The notes: generated from the letters alone by a model not told the origin. A stretch of DNA of 64,000 nt from Panulirus ornatus (GCF_036320965.1 NC_092264.1:10267388-10331387), one strand, 5' to 3'; counted from the stretch's first letter, positions 45,139 through 57,601 are shown. Made by a program: numbers and translations.

Positions 45139-45895
45139 TTATCTCTGGAGATAGGGGAGAAAGAATACTTTCCACGCATTCTTCACGTGTCATAGAAGGC
45201 GACTAAAGGGGACGGGAGGGGGGCTAGAAACCCTCCCCTCCTTGTATCTTAACTTTCTAAAAGGGGAAACAGGAGTCATGCAGGGAGTGCTCATCCTCCT
45301 CGAAGGCTCAGATTGGGGTTTCTAAATGTGTGTGGATGTAACCAAGATAAGAAAAAAAGGAGAAATAGGTAATATGTTTGAGGAAAGGAACCTGGATGTT
45401 TTGGCTCTGTGTGAAACGAAGCTCAAGGGTAAAGGGGAAGAGTGGTTTAGGAATGTCTTGGGAATAAAGTCAGGGGTTAGTGAGAGGACAAGAGCAAGGG
45501 AAGGAGTAGCACTAAACCTGAAACAGGAGTGGTGGGAGTATGTGACAGAGTGTAAGAAAGTAAACTCTAGACTGATATGGGTAAAACTGAAAGTGGATGG
45601 AGGGAGGTGGGTGATGATTATTGGTGCATATGCACCTGGGCATGAGAAGAAAGATCATGAGAGGCAAGTGTTTTGGGAGCAGCTGAGTGAGTGTGTTAGT
45701 AGTTTTGATGCACGAGACCGGGTTATAGTGATGGGTGATTTGAATGCAAAGGTGAGTAATGTGGCAGTTGAGGGAATAATTGGTGTACATGGGGTGTTCA
45801 GTGTTGTAAATAGAAATGGTGAAAAGCTTGTAGATTTATGTGCCAAAAAAGGACTGGTGATGGGGAATGCCTGGTTTAAAAAGAGAGATATACAT
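45139..45895 (+). mobile_element. old LINE-A copy, complete 5' end (host of two insertions)
   Basis: The 5' leader is preserved: GGAGATAGGGGAGAAAGAAT, AGGCGACTAAAGGGGACGGG, and CATCCTCCTCGAAGGCTCAG near 45294-45313. A 207-codon frame from 45326 begins with the endonuclease: LDVLALCETKLKGKGEEWF (catalytic Glu), IIGAYAPGHEKKDHERQVFW, VMGDLNAKVSNVAVEGIIGV and WFKKRDIHIY. It is cut at 45895 by a young LINE-A in the opposite orientation and continues at 49096, 50198 and 51168. Confidence 0.88.
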
Positions 45896-48800
45896 ATCTA
45901 TATTTATATTTATTATACTTTGTCGCTGTCTCCCGCGTTTGCGAGGTAGCGCAAGGAAACAGACGAAAGAAATGGCCCAACCCCCCCCATCCACATGTAT
46001 ATACATACGTCCACACACGCAAATATACATACCTACACAGCTTTCCATGGTTTACCCCAGACGCTTCAATGCCTTGATTCAATCCACTGACAGCACGTCA
46101 ACCCCGGTATACCACATCGCTCCAATTCACTCTATTCCTTGCCCTCCTTTCACCCTCCTGCATGTTCAGGCCCCGATCACACAAAATCTTTTTCACTCCA
46201 TCTTTCCACCTCCAATTTGGTCTCCCTCTTCTCCTCGTTCCCTCCAACTCCGACACATATATCCTCTTGGTCAATCTTTCCTCACTCATTCTCTCCATGT
46301 GCCCAAACCACTTCAAAACACCCTCTTCTGCTCTCTCAACCACGCTCTTTTTATTTCCACACATCTCTCTTACCCTTACGTTACTCACTCGATCAAACCA
46401 CCTCACACCACACATTGTCCTCAAACATCTCATTTCCAGCACATCCATCCTCCAGCGCACAACTCTATCCATAGCCCACGCCTCACAACCATACAACATT
46501 GTTGGAACCACTATTCCTTCAAACATACCCATTTTTGCTTTCCGAGATAATGTTCTCGACTTCCACACATTCTTCAAGGCTCCCAGAATTTTCGCCCCCT
46601 CCCCCACCCTATGATCCACTTCCGCTTCCATGGTTCCATCCGCTGCCAGATCCACTCCCAGATATCTAAAACACTTCACTTCCTCCAGTTTTTCTCCATT
46701 CAAACTCTCCTCCCAATTGACTTGACCCTCAACCCTACTGTACCTAATAACCTTGCTCTTATTCACATTTACTCTTAACTTTCTTCATCCACACACTTTA
46801 CCAAACTCAGTCACCAGCTTCTGCAGTTTCTCACATGAATCAGCCACCAGCGCTGTATCATCAGCGAACAACAACTGACTCACTTCCCAAGCTCTCTCAT
46901 CCCCAACAGACTTCATACTTGCCCCTCTTTCCAAAACTCTTGCATTTACCTCCCTAACAACCCCATCCATAAACAAATTAAACAACCATGGAGACATCAC
47001 ACACCCCTGCCGCAAACCTACATTCACTGAGAACCAATCACTTTCCTCTCTTCCTACACGTACACATGCCTTACATCCTCGATAAAAATTTTTCACTGCT
47101 TCTAACAACTTTCCTCCCACACCATATATTCTTAATACCTTCCACAGAGGATCTCTATCAAATGCCTTCTCCAGATCCATAAATGCTACATACAAATCCA
47201 TTTGCTTTTCTAAGTATTTCTCACATACATTCTTCAAAGCAAACACCTGATCCACACATCCTCTACCACTTCTGAAACCACACTGCTCTTCCCCAATCTG
47301 ATGCTCTGTACATGCCTTCACCCTCTCAATCAATACCCTCCCATATAATTTACCAGGAATACTCAACAAACTTATACCTCTGTAATTTGAGCACTCACTC
47401 TTATCCCCTTTGCCTTTGTACAATGGCACTATGCACGCATTCCGCCAATCCTCAGGCACCTCACCATGAGTCATACATACATTAAATAACCTTACCAACC
47501 AGTCAACAATACAGTCACCCCCTTTTTTAATAAATTCCACTGCAATACCATCCAAACCTGCTGCCTTGCCGGCTTTCATCTTCCGCAAAGCTTTCACTAC
47601 CTCTTCTCTGTTTACCAAAACATTTTCCCTAACCCTCTCACTTTGCACACCACCTCGACCAAAACTCCCTATATCTGCCACTCTATCATCAAACACATTC
47701 AACAAACCTTCAAAATACTCACTCCATCTCCTTCTCACATCACCACTACTTGTTATCACCTCCCCATTTGCGCCCTTCACTGAAGTTCCCATATGCTCCC
47801 TTGTCTTACGCACTTTATTTACCTCCTTCCAGAACATCTTTTTATTCTCCCTAAAATTTAATGATACTCTCTCACCCCAACTCTCATTTGCCCTTTTTTT
47901 CACCTCTTGCACCTCCCTCTTGACCTCCTGTCTCTTTCTTTTATACATCTCCCACTCAATTGCATTTTTTCCCTGCAAAAATCGTCCAAATGCCTCTCTC
48001 TTCTCTTTCACTAATACTCTTACTTCTTCATCCCACCACTCACTACCCTTTCTAATCAACCCACCTCCCACTCTTCTCATGCCACAAGCATCTTTTGCAC
48101 AATCCATCACTGATTCCCTAAATACATCCCATTCCTCCCCCACTCCCCTTACTTCCATTGTTCTCACCTTTTTCCATTCTGAACTCAGTCTCTCCTGGTA
48201 CTTCCTCGCACAGGTCTCCTTCCCAAGCTCACTTACTCTCACCACCCTCTTCACCCCAACATTCACTCTTCTTTTCTGAAAACCCATACAAATCTTCACC
48301 TTAGCCTCCACAAGATAATGATCAGACATGCCTCCAGTTGCACCTCTCAGCACATTAACATCCAAAAGTCTCTCTTTCGCACGCCTGTCAATTAACACGT
48401 AATCTAATAACGCTCTCTGGCCATCTCTCCTACTTACATAAGTATACTTATGTATATCTCGCTTTTTAAACCAGGTATTCCCAATCATCAGTCCTTTTTC
48501 AGCACATAAATCTACAAGCTCTTCACCATTTCCATTTACAACACTGAACACCCCATGTATACCAATTATTCCCTCAACTGCCACATTACTCACCTTTGCA
48601 TTCAAATCACCCATCACTATAACCCGGTCTCGTGCATCCAAACCACTAACACACTCATTTAGCTGCTCCCAAAACACTTGCCTCTCATGATCTTTCTTCT
48701 CATGCCCAGGTGCATATGCACCAATAATCACCCATCTCTCTCCATCAACTTTCAGTTTTACCCATATTAATCGAGAATTTACTTTCTTACATTCTATCAC

Positions 48801-49095
48801 ATACTCCCACAACTCCTGTTTCAGGAGTATTGCTACTCCTTCCCTTGCTCTTGTCCTCTCACTAACCCCTGACTTTACTCCCCAGACATTCCCAAACCAC
48901 TCTTCCCCTTTATCCTTGAGCTTCGTTTCACTCAAAGCCAAAACATCCAGGTTCCTTTCCTCAAACATACTACCTATCTCTCCTTTTTTCACATCTTGGT
49001 TACATCCACACACATTTAGGCACCCTACTCTGAGCCTTCGAGGAGGATGAGCACTCCCCGCGTGACTCCTTCTTGTTTCCCATTTTAGAAAGTTA
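45896..49095 (-). mobile_element. young, essentially full-length LINE-A (endonuclease + RT)
   Basis: The best LINE-A copy in the window. Reading the minus strand, a truncated 5' leader lies at 49020-49095. A 742-codon frame runs from 49013 to 46785, and a 222-codon frame from 46766 to 46098 completes the protein. The break is a single TGA at about 46785, where other copies have AGA in GRRKLRVN. Endonuclease residues: LALSETKL (Glu), IIGAYAPGHE, MGDLNAKV (Asp, Asn), LLDYVLIDRR and SDHYLVEAKV (Ser-Asp-His). RT: SNYRGISLLSIPGKLYGRVL, block A LEKAFDRDPLWKVL (lacking three codons found elsewhere), GLRQGCVMSPWLFNLFMD and LLFADDTALVADS. The C-terminus has a GRPNWRWKDGVKK segment. The predicted product is about 970 residues with no ORF1 visible upstream. 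The 3' tail is AT-rich (ATA units), not poly(A). The domain order and LRxFGHxxRM C-terminus fit the RTE clade, and jockey is less likely. Confidence 0.93.
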
Positions 49096-50198
49096 ATAAG
49101 TAGGAGAGATGGGCAGAGAGCATTATTGGATTATGTGTTAATTGATAGGCACGCGAAAGAGAGACTTTTGGATGTTAATGTGCTGAGAGGTCCAACTGGA
49201 GGGATGTCTGATCAATATCTTGTGGAGGCGAAATTGAAGATTTGTAGAGGTTTTCAGAAAACAAGAGAGAAAGTTGGGGTGAAGAGAGTGGTGAGAGTAA
49301 GTGAGCTTGGGAAGGAGACTTGTGTGAGGAAGTACCAGGAGAGACTGAGTACAGAATGGAAAAAGGTGAGAACAAAGGACGTAAAGGGAGTGGAGGAGGA
49401 ATGGGATGTATTTAGGGAAGCAGTGATGGCTTGTGCAAAAGATGCTTGTGGCATGAGAATTGTGGGAGGTGGGCAGATTAGAAAGGGTAGTGAGTGGTGG
49501 GATGAAGTAGTAAGGTTATTAGTGAAAGAGAAGAGAGGCATTTGGATGATTTTTGCTGGGAAATAATGCAAATGAGTGGCAGATGTATAAAAGAAAGAGG
49601 CAGGAGGTCAAGAGAAAGGTGCAAGAGGTGAAAGAGAGGGCAAATGAGAGTTGTGGTGAGAGAGTATCATTAAATTTTAGGGAGAATAAAAAGATCTTTT
49701 AGAAGGAGGTAAATAAAGTGCGTACAACAAGGGAACAAATGGGAACATCAGTGATGGGGGCTAATGGGGAGGTGATAACAAGTAGTGGTGAAGTGAGAAG
49801 ATGGAGTGAGTATTTTGAAGGTTTGTTGAATGTGTTTCATGATAAGAGTGGTAGATATAGGATGTTTTGGTCGAGGTGGTGTGCAAAGTGAGATGGTCAG
49901 GGAGAATGGTTTGGTAAACAGAGAAGAGGTCGTGAAAGCTTTGTGGAAGATGGAAGCCGGCAAGGTGGCAGGTTTGGATGGTACTGCAATGGAAAATATT
50001 AAAAATCAGGGTGACTGTGTTGTTGACTGGATAGTAAGGATATTCAATGTATGTGCCAGAGTGAAGTGCCTGAGGATTGGCAGAATGCATGCATAGTGCC
50101 ACCATACAAAGGCAAAGGGGATATAGTTGAGTGTTCAAATTACAGAGGTATACGTTTTTGAGTATTCCTGGGAAATTATATGGGAGAGTATTGATTGA
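49096..50198 (+). mobile_element. old LINE-A copy, middle part
   Basis: Continues the host element of 45139: RRDGQRALLDYVLIDRHAK from about 49105, SDQYLVEAKLKI, the linker, and RT start VVDWIVRIFNVC (50020-50060) through SIPGKLYGRVLI (50160-50198). A stop at 49566 and a frameshift near 49840 disable it. It ends at GTATTGATTGA, where a second LINE-A fragment has inserted. Confidence 0.85.
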
Positions 50199-51167
50199 AA
50201 AGCAAATGGATTTGTATGTAGCATTTATGGATCTGGAGAAGGCATATGATAGAGTTGATAGAGATGCTCTGTGGAAGGTATTAAGAATATATGGTGTGGG
50301 AGGAAAGTTGTTAGAAGCAGTGAAAAGTTTTTATCGAGGATGTAAGGCATGTGTACGTGTAGGAAGAGAGGAAAGTGACTGGTTCTCAGTGAATGTAGGT
50401 TTGCGGCAGGGGTGTGTGATGTCTCCATGGTTGTTTAATTTGTTTATGGATGGGGTTGTTAGGGAGGTAAATGCAAGAGTTTTGGAAAGAGGGGCAAGTA
50501 TGAAGTCTATTGGGGATGAGAGAGCTTGGGAAGTGAGTCAGTTGTTGTTCGCTGATGATACAGCGCTGGTGGCTGATTCATGTGAGAAACTGCAGAAGCT
50601 GGTGACTGAGTTTGGTAAAGTGTGTGGAAGAAGAAAGTTAAGAGTAAATGTGAATAAGAGCAAGGTTATTAGGTACAGTAGGGTTGAGGGTCAAGTCAAT
50701 TGGGAGGTGAGTTTGAATGGAGAAAAACTGGAGGAAGTGAAGTGTTTTAGATATCTGGGAGTGGATCTGGCAGCGGATGGAACCATGGAAGCGGAAGTGG
50801 ATCATAGGGTGGGGGAGGGGGCGAAAATTCTGGGGGCCTTGAAGAATGTGTGGAAGTTGAGAACATTATCTCGGAAAGCAAAAATGGGTATGTTTGAAGG
50901 AATAGTGGTTCCAACAATGTTGTATGGTTGCGAGGCATGGGCTATGGATAGAGTTGTGCGCAGGAGGATGGATGTGCTGGAAATGAGATGTTTGAGGACA
51001 ATGTGTGGTGTGAGGTGGTTTGATCGAGTGAGTAACGTAAGGGTAAGAGAGATGTGTGGAAATAAAAAGAGTGTGGTTGAGAGAGCAGAAGAGAGTGTTT
51101 TGAAGTGGTTTGGGCACATGGAGAGAATGAGTGAGGAAAGATTGACGAAGAGGATATATGTGTCGGA
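50199..51167 (+). mobile_element. young LINE-A internal fragment, truncated at both ends
   Basis: 969 bases of open young-type RT in the same orientation as its host, from KQMDLYVAFMDLEKAYDRVD to SEERLTKRIYVSE. It includes GLRQGCVMSPWLFNLFMD, LLFADDTALVADSCEKLQ and GNKKSVVERAEESVLKWFGH. There is no 3' UTR or A tail. The 11-base direct repeat GTATTGATTGA flanks it (50188-50198 and 51168-51178). The host LINE-A reads continuously across that site, so this is an insertion and not a patch of divergence. Confidence 0.85.
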
Positions 51168-52716
51168 GTATTGATTGAGAGGGTAAAGGCATTTACAGAG
51201 CATTAGATTGGGGAAGAGCAGTGTGGTTCAGAAGTGGTAGAGGATATGTGGATTAGGTGCTTGCTTTGAAGAATGTATGTGAGAAATACTTGGAAAAACA
51301 GATGGATTCATATATAGCATTTATGGATCTGGAGAAGGCATATGATAGAGTTGATAGAGATGCTCTGTGGAAGGTATTAAGAGTATATGGTGTGGGAAGA
51401 AAGTTGTTAGAAGCAGTGAAAAGTTTTTATCAAGAATGTAAGGTATGTGTAAAAGTAGGAAGAGAGGAAAGTGATTGGTTCCCAGAGAATGTCGGTTTGC
51501 AGCAAGGGTGCATGATGTCTCCATGGTTGTTCAATTTGTTTATGGATGGGGTTGTTAGGGAAGTGAATGCAAGAGTTTTGGAGACAGGGGCAAATATGTA
51601 GTCTGTTGTGGAAGTGAGGGCTTGGGAAGTGAGTCAGTTGTTGTTCGCTGATGATACATCACTGGTGGCTGATTCAAGTGAGACACTGCAGAAGTTGGTG
51701 ACTGAGTTTGGTAAAGTGTGTGAAAGAAGAAACCTGAGAGTAAATGTGAATAAGAGCAAGGTTATTAGGTTCAGTAGGGTTGAGGGAAAAGTAAATTGGG
51801 AGGTAAGTTCAAATGGAGAAAAACTGGAGGAAGTGAAGTGTTTTAGATATCTGGGAGTGGATTTAGCAGCGGATGGAACCATGGAAGCAGAAGTGAGTCA
51901 CAGGGTGGGGAAGGGGGCGAAGGTTCTGGGAACACTGAAGAATGTGTGGAAGGCGAGAACCTTATCTCGGAGAGCAAAAACGGGTATGTTGATCGAGTAA
52001 GTAATGAAAGGGTAAGAGAGATGTGTGGTAATAAAAAGAGTGTGGTTGAGAGATCAGAAGAGGGTGTATTGAAATGGTTTGGTTACATGGAGAGAATGAG
52101 TGAGTAAAGATTGACAAAGAGGATATGTGTGTCAGAGGTGAAGGGAACGAGGAGAAGTGGAGACCTAAATTGGAGATGGAAGGATGGAGTGAAAAAGATT
52201 TTGAGCAATCAGGGCCTGAAGATACAGTGGGGTGAAAGGCATGCAAGGAAAAGAGTGATTTGGAACAATGTGGTATACCGGAGTCGACGTGCCGTCAGTA
52301 GATTGAACCAGGGAATGTGAAACATTTGGGGAAAACCATGGAAAGTTCTGTGGGGCCTGGATGTGGAAAGGGAGCTGTGGTTTCAGTGCATTACACATGA
52401 CATCTAGAGACTGAGTGTGAATAAATGTGGCTTTTGTCGTCTTTTCCTAGCACTACCTCGCATGCATGTAAGGGGGGGTGCCATTTCATGTGTGGCAGGG
52501 TGGCGATAGGAAAGGATGAAGGCAGCAAAGTATAAATATGTACTTGTGCATATGTTTATGTATGTATATGTATGTATACGTTGAAATGTATAGGTATGGA
52601 TATGTGCATGTGTGGGCATTTATGTATACACAAGTATAAGTGGGTGGGTTGGGCCATTCTTTTGTCTGTTTCCTTGTGCTACCTCACTAATGCGGGAGAT
52701 AGTGACAAAGTATAAT
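51168..52716 (+). mobile_element. old LINE-A copy, 3' part with complete UTR
   Basis: End of the host element begun at 45139: RVKAFTEH.IGEEQCG onward, EKAYDRVDRDALWKVLRVYG near 51330, LLFADDTSLVADSSETLQ near 51640, and a deletion near 51990 that removes the WAIDRVV... segment. The C-terminus and old-type 3' UTR follow, ending GGGAGATAGTGACAAAGTAT and an ATA-rich tail. Stops near 51600 and 52000 inactivate it. Confidence 0.87.
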
Positions 52717-52999
52717 AGATAATAAAATAATAATTCATAATATATGAAACTTACCTAAAAGTACAAAAACAAATTACCTCAGGGTAAACAAAAACAATTA
52801 CAAGTGTGTAATACATTAACATAAACATAAATATGCCTTATATCTGTGAATTTCCAAGTCTTTCTATGCAATATCACATAGAGAGATATACATTATAATT
52901 AATGAAAGTCACTAAGTATAACAAATATCACACACATGTAACTTATCTATAAAGTAATCAAATCAGTGCCAAAACAGAGAGGAAGAGGGTACAACACAA

Positions 53000-53607
53000 C
53001 ATGATCAGTCAGCTGAGGTATATAAACATCTATGATTCAAAGCAGAGTACACAGATGGCACATGATCAGTCAGCTGAGGTATATAAACATCTATGATTCA
53101 AAGCAGAGTACACAGATGGCACATGATCAGTCAGCTGAGGTATATAAACATCTATGATTCAAAGCAGAGTACACAGATGGCACATGATCAGTCTGCTGAG
53201 GTATATAAACATCTATGATTCAAAGCAGAGTACACAGATGGTACGTGATCAGTCAGCTGAGGCATATAAACATCTATGATTCAAAGCAGAGTACACAGAT
53301 GGCACATAATCAGTCAGCTGAGGTATACAAACATCTATGATTCAAAGCAGAGTACACAGATGGCACATGATCAGTCAGCTGAGGTATATAAACATCTATG
53401 ATTCAAAGCAGAGTACACAGATGGCACATGATCAGTCAGCTGAGGTATATAAACATCTATGATTCAAAGCAGAGTACACAGATGGCACATGATCAGTCAG
53501 CTGAGGTATATAAACATCTATGATTCAAAGCAGAGTACACAGATGGCACATAATCAGTCAGCTGAGGTATATAAACATCTGATTCAAAGCAGAGTACACA
53601 GATGGCA
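53000..53607. repeat. 61-bp tandem satellite, about 10 units
   Basis: Unit beginning ATGATCAGTCAGCTGAGG, then TATATAAACATCTATGATTC and AAAGCAGAGTACACAGATGG, repeated about ten times with few differences. The last unit lacks two bases in ATCTATGATT. A period of 61 is not a multiple of three, and no frame is conserved. The low divergence between units implies recent expansion or homogenisation. Confidence 0.95.
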
Positions 53608-54479
53608 GCACACATGCAGTTTTGGAGGATTTTTTCAAGTAAAGGAGACATTTGCACACATCAAAGGGAAACTTATTTCAACAGGAGTGGGGTAAATGTG
53701 AATTCTGCAGTTAGTGGTATGAATGTTTACGGAAATATATCTGAACTGTGCAGCAAAAGGGATTAAGAAAGCCTTCTATCTACATAGTGTACCAGGCTAG
53801 CCAGGCAGTGAGGGCTACATAGTCCTGAGGGTTGCAGCTTTTAACAGCCCAAACAGCAGCCTGGGTCCAGCCTGGGCTGTGAGGGTATATCCCCAACCAC
53901 TACTTTAGGTAAAATAAGGTTATGGTAATTAATTAAGGTTGGCATGAGAAGAGGGTGGTATTGGATGGTCAGGATTACAAAATGGTAGTAGTAACATCAA
54001 AATATGCTGAGAGAAAGGCTTCTTGTAGGGGCTATGAGGACCATGTAGCACCCTTATAGGCTCACTAGGATTCTGCTATGGAAAAAGAGTGAGCATCACT
54101 ACCAGTTAGGAAAACCTTAAAAACTGAGTTATTATGGACTTCACTGCTTGTGCTATGTTTCCAAGTACATCTCCTTGGAGATATAGCAACACCTAATGCT
54201 ATAATCTTCTCAATTTGTAAAGTTCACTCCAGGCTAAGATCCAGATCATTCTTTCTCAGAAACTAATGGTAAGCAAGTGCATAGTAATGAGTCAGACTCA
54301 TTACTGTCAGATGGTGCTGTTCTGGGGGTAACTTCTTGCTACTGTGCCTCCTCCTCCTCCTTCTGTGGGAGTTCTTCATTGGTAGAAGTACTTGTGAGAC
54401 ATTTTCAGAATGCCATATCACCAATATATAAAATAAAAGAGTTTGTGAGTAGAAAAATGAATTGAATAAATGTTTACCA
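53608..54479. other. unassigned region after the satellite
   Basis: No recognised transposon or gene. A 17-base perfect palindrome, AATGAGTCAGACTCATT, occurs near 54286. A short CTCCTCCTCCTCC-type tract lies at 54344-54361. Confidence 0.45.
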
Positions 54480-55890
54480 TATGCGTAAATATGAAAGAAG
54501 ATGGCCAGAGATGGGTGATTGTTAGCACTTATGCACCTGGATATGAGAAGTAAAATCATGAGAGGTAAGTGTTTTGGAAGCAGCTGAGTGAATGCATCAG
54601 CAGTTTTGATGCAAGAGAATGGGTATTAATGATGGGTGATTTGAATGCAAAGATGAGTAAAGTGGCTGTTGAGGGTATAATTAGGGGGCATGGGGTCTTC
54701 AGTATTATAAATGGAAATGGTGAATGGCTTGTGGAGCAGTGAGCTAGAAAAGGACTGGTGACTGAAAATACCAGGTTTAAATAGAGTGACATAAACAAGT
54801 ATACATATGTGAGTAGGGAGGATGATCAGTGGGCATGACTGGATTACATATCAATTGACATGCGTGTAAGAGAGAGAGATTTTTGGATGTAAATGTGCTG
54901 AAAGGGGAAGCTGGTGGGATGTCTGATCACTATTTTGTGGAGGCAAGGGTGAAGATTTGTACATGTTTTAGAAAAAGAGGGAACAATATCAGTCAGAAAA
55001 GAGCAGTGAAAGTAGTCCTCTCAATACTTCAATTAAGGCCTAGACTCAATGTGGACTTCTATCCATGACTGGAGTCTTCAACTTAAAAAAAATAAAAGCC
55101 TGGAAAAGAGGCTCGAGTGAAGAAATACCAAATGATAGTGAATGTAGAATGACAAAAGGTGAGAGTAAATGAAGCAAGGGAGTGGATGAGGAAAGGGAGG
55201 TATTTCAAAAGTAGTATTGGCATGTGCAAGAGATGTATGTGGCATGTGAAAGGTGAGAGGTGTTTGGGTTGCACTTACAGGAAAAAAGTGTAAATGATTG
55301 GGGCATGTATAAGAGAAAGTGGCAGGAGGTTATGAGGAAGGTGCAGGGGTTAAAAATGAGGCAAACGAGGTTGGAGTGAGCAAGTAACAGTAAACTTTAG
55401 GGAGGATAAGAAGGTGTTTTGAAATTAGGTTGAAATATTTGAAAAGCATGAGAATAGATAGGAACATCAGTGAAGGGAACAAAAGGGGAAGTAGTGACAG
55501 GTAGTGATGAAGTGAAGAGGCGAGTTTTTAGAAGGAATGCTGAATATGTTTGATGATAGGGTAGCAGATGTGAGCTGTTTAAATCGAAGTGGTATGTGAA
55601 GTAAGACAGTCACAGAGAGGGGTTTGGAAAAGAGAGAGCAAGGTGATGAATGCCTTACAAAAGACAAAGTGTAGCATGGCGCTGAACTGAATGGTATTGC
55701 TGCTGAATTTATCACAAAAGGAGGGTGACTGTATTGTTGATTGACTGGTTAGGATTTTCAATGTGTGTATGGATCATGTTAAGGTGCCAATGCACTGGTG
55801 GAATGCATGTGTAGTGCCATCATATACAGGCAAGGGGAATAAAGGTGAGTGTTCAAACTACAAAGGTATAATCTTATTGACACATGCATA
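54480..55890 (+). mobile_element. very old LINE fragment related to LINE-A
   Basis: Plus-strand remains of endonuclease (MMGDLNAKMSKVAVEGIIRG near 54630, SDHYFVEARVKI at 54910-54960), linker and the start of an RT (GCLYC.LIDWLVRIFNVCMD near 55720-55780, KGECSNYKGIIL near 55840). About 70 bases of foreign sequence lie near 55015-55085. Multiple frameshifts. It is more diverged than the bulk LINE-A copies, so it may be a sister subfamily. Confidence 0.65.
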
Positions 55891-57250
55891 GCAGAGGTTG
55901 TTGGATGGGGTGTGCTGGGAAAAGGGATCCCTAACACCATTTACAAACAAATTATCTGCTCCATTCTAAACTATGCCTCACCTACCTAGTCTCTGGCTCT
56001 CTCTAATGTAAATATCAAAAGTTGTAAACCACACAAAACACTGTACTCAAAACAATCACTAACTACTTAGCAACCATACGGACTCACAATGTACACAGTG
56101 AAAAGAAGATCCACCCAATATAATCAAATCTCAAAATGCTCTGCCCTCAATTCTATACAACAGCACAAGACCCATCCCATTCAAACCAGTCCATAACTAA
56201 ACAACAACCCCCAAGTAGATATAAAAAGATCATCCTGTTCTCATACTTCTGATGTCTCTACTAACAGATCTCCACATTCCCAAAGAATATAACAGTGTCA
56301 GAGGACATACATAATGAAATGACCCAGAAAGCACTAAACAACTACGTTACAGTTACCTCTCTAATTTACCAAAAAATGTTACAGTTACCCATCATATCTT
56401 ATTCAGTTTTCTTTGGGAAATTGTATAGAAACTAGAGGAAGGCCAAGGCCAAGCCTCTCTCTCAGGAATGGCCATAAGAGGAAGATGTGAAACAAAGCTG
56501 TTGGTAAATGTATGATGTAATATGTACACATCTCAGTCTTTTCAAACCCTTATATTATATAATTGAGACCAGTGAATTTGCCAGAGTGATGTCAAGTAAA
56601 GTAATGCAGTGAGAGATCTATGTATCAAGAATAAATGGTATTATTTATGTTACAAGAGAGCTATATTCATTTTGATATTACAAATATATTCTTAATAGAT
56701 TTTTATCTGTGTTTGGTATTTGACCAACTCGAGAAGAAGGGAAAATTAGACATATCATTATGGCCATCAGCTGTCAGATGTCAGCCAGATTGTCTGGGAA
56801 TCTGTGTCTAGCCCAAATCTCTCTGTTAACAGAAGCTGTTATTTCAGAGTTATCTGTTTTAATGGGCCTATGGGCTGATCATACCCCCTTTAATGTGTAA
56901 GGGGTGGAGGCAGAACATAACAACTATCCTCCCAACTCAAGTCCTTAACACCATCCCACCAGACACACATCGATCTGAAACCACATTCTCCACACAACCA
57001 CATTCACCAGACAAACACAAGTCACACTTTCCTGTCTAAACTTTGGACATCACCTATCCCTATACCACCACAAACATCAATTCAAAACATCCCAGACTGC
57101 TTTATGCCCAGGATTCAACAGCCACAATACAGACACCAAACACTTGCTGCTCAGATGCCCTGCACTCTCCCCATATAGACACACACTCAACATCACTACA
57201 CTTTATGACCTAAGGTCCTGCCCAGTGGATATGGCTGGCTTCTAAAGTGC
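55891..57250 (+). mobile_element. LINE C-terminal relic of a jockey/R1-like type
   Basis: Frame-broken RT thumb and C-terminal segments: TICSILNYASPT-type sequence at 55940-55990, QNTVLKTITNYLATIRTHNV (56033-56095), and near 56935-57240 a segment TILPTQVLNTIPPD followed by Cys/His-containing remnants (FMPRIQQPQYRHQTLAAQMP region). The order agrees with the C-terminus of jockey/R1-type RTs with a terminal Cys-His motif. Roughly 56400-56920 has no match and is probably another insertion. Weak evidence. Confidence 0.45.
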
Positions 57251-57289
57251 TGCAGGCACTTCATAAACATAAAAGGGACTCCTTAGTCA

Positions 57290-57601
57290 GGAAGTAAGTA
57301 AAGAATGTGCTAAAAATGGATGCAGGTGGGATGGTTGATCACTTTTGGGTGGATGCAGGTGTGAAAGTTTGTAGTGGTTTCAGGAAAAGAGGATATAACA
57401 TGTGAGAAAAAAGGGGTGAAACAACATGAAAAAGAGGCCTGTGTGCAGAGATACCAAAAGACATTTTGTGAGGAGTGACATGGGGTGAGTAACTAAAACA
57501 AAGGGATACTTAGTGAAACAGTACATACATGTCCAATGAAGTGTGTGGAATGTGATCTGTGGGTTGTGTTTGTATTACTAATGAAAAAGGATAGTGATGT
57601 A
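57290..57601 (+). mobile_element. very old LINE-A-like fragment, left part
   Basis: Endonuclease end: MDAGGMVDHFWVDAGVKVCS followed by GFRKRG (57315-57390), and a linker start. A GATA-tailed repeat interrupts it at 57602, and it resumes at 58114. Confidence 0.6.

Noticed and set aside
45896..45915. Target-site duplication for the full-length LINE-A
   Set aside because: The left tail is AT-rich and the host's own sequence at the site is also AT-rich. No convincing identical pair could be fixed at both ends, and a small deletion of host bases seems as likely.
53000..53607. CRISPR-like array
   Set aside because: Units are contiguous 61-bp tandem repeats without variable spacers, in a eukaryotic context.
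54277..54465. Possible short exon with Ser-rich translation
   Set aside because: No start context, splice sites or family match, and the Ser run comes from a CTCCTCCTC tract.
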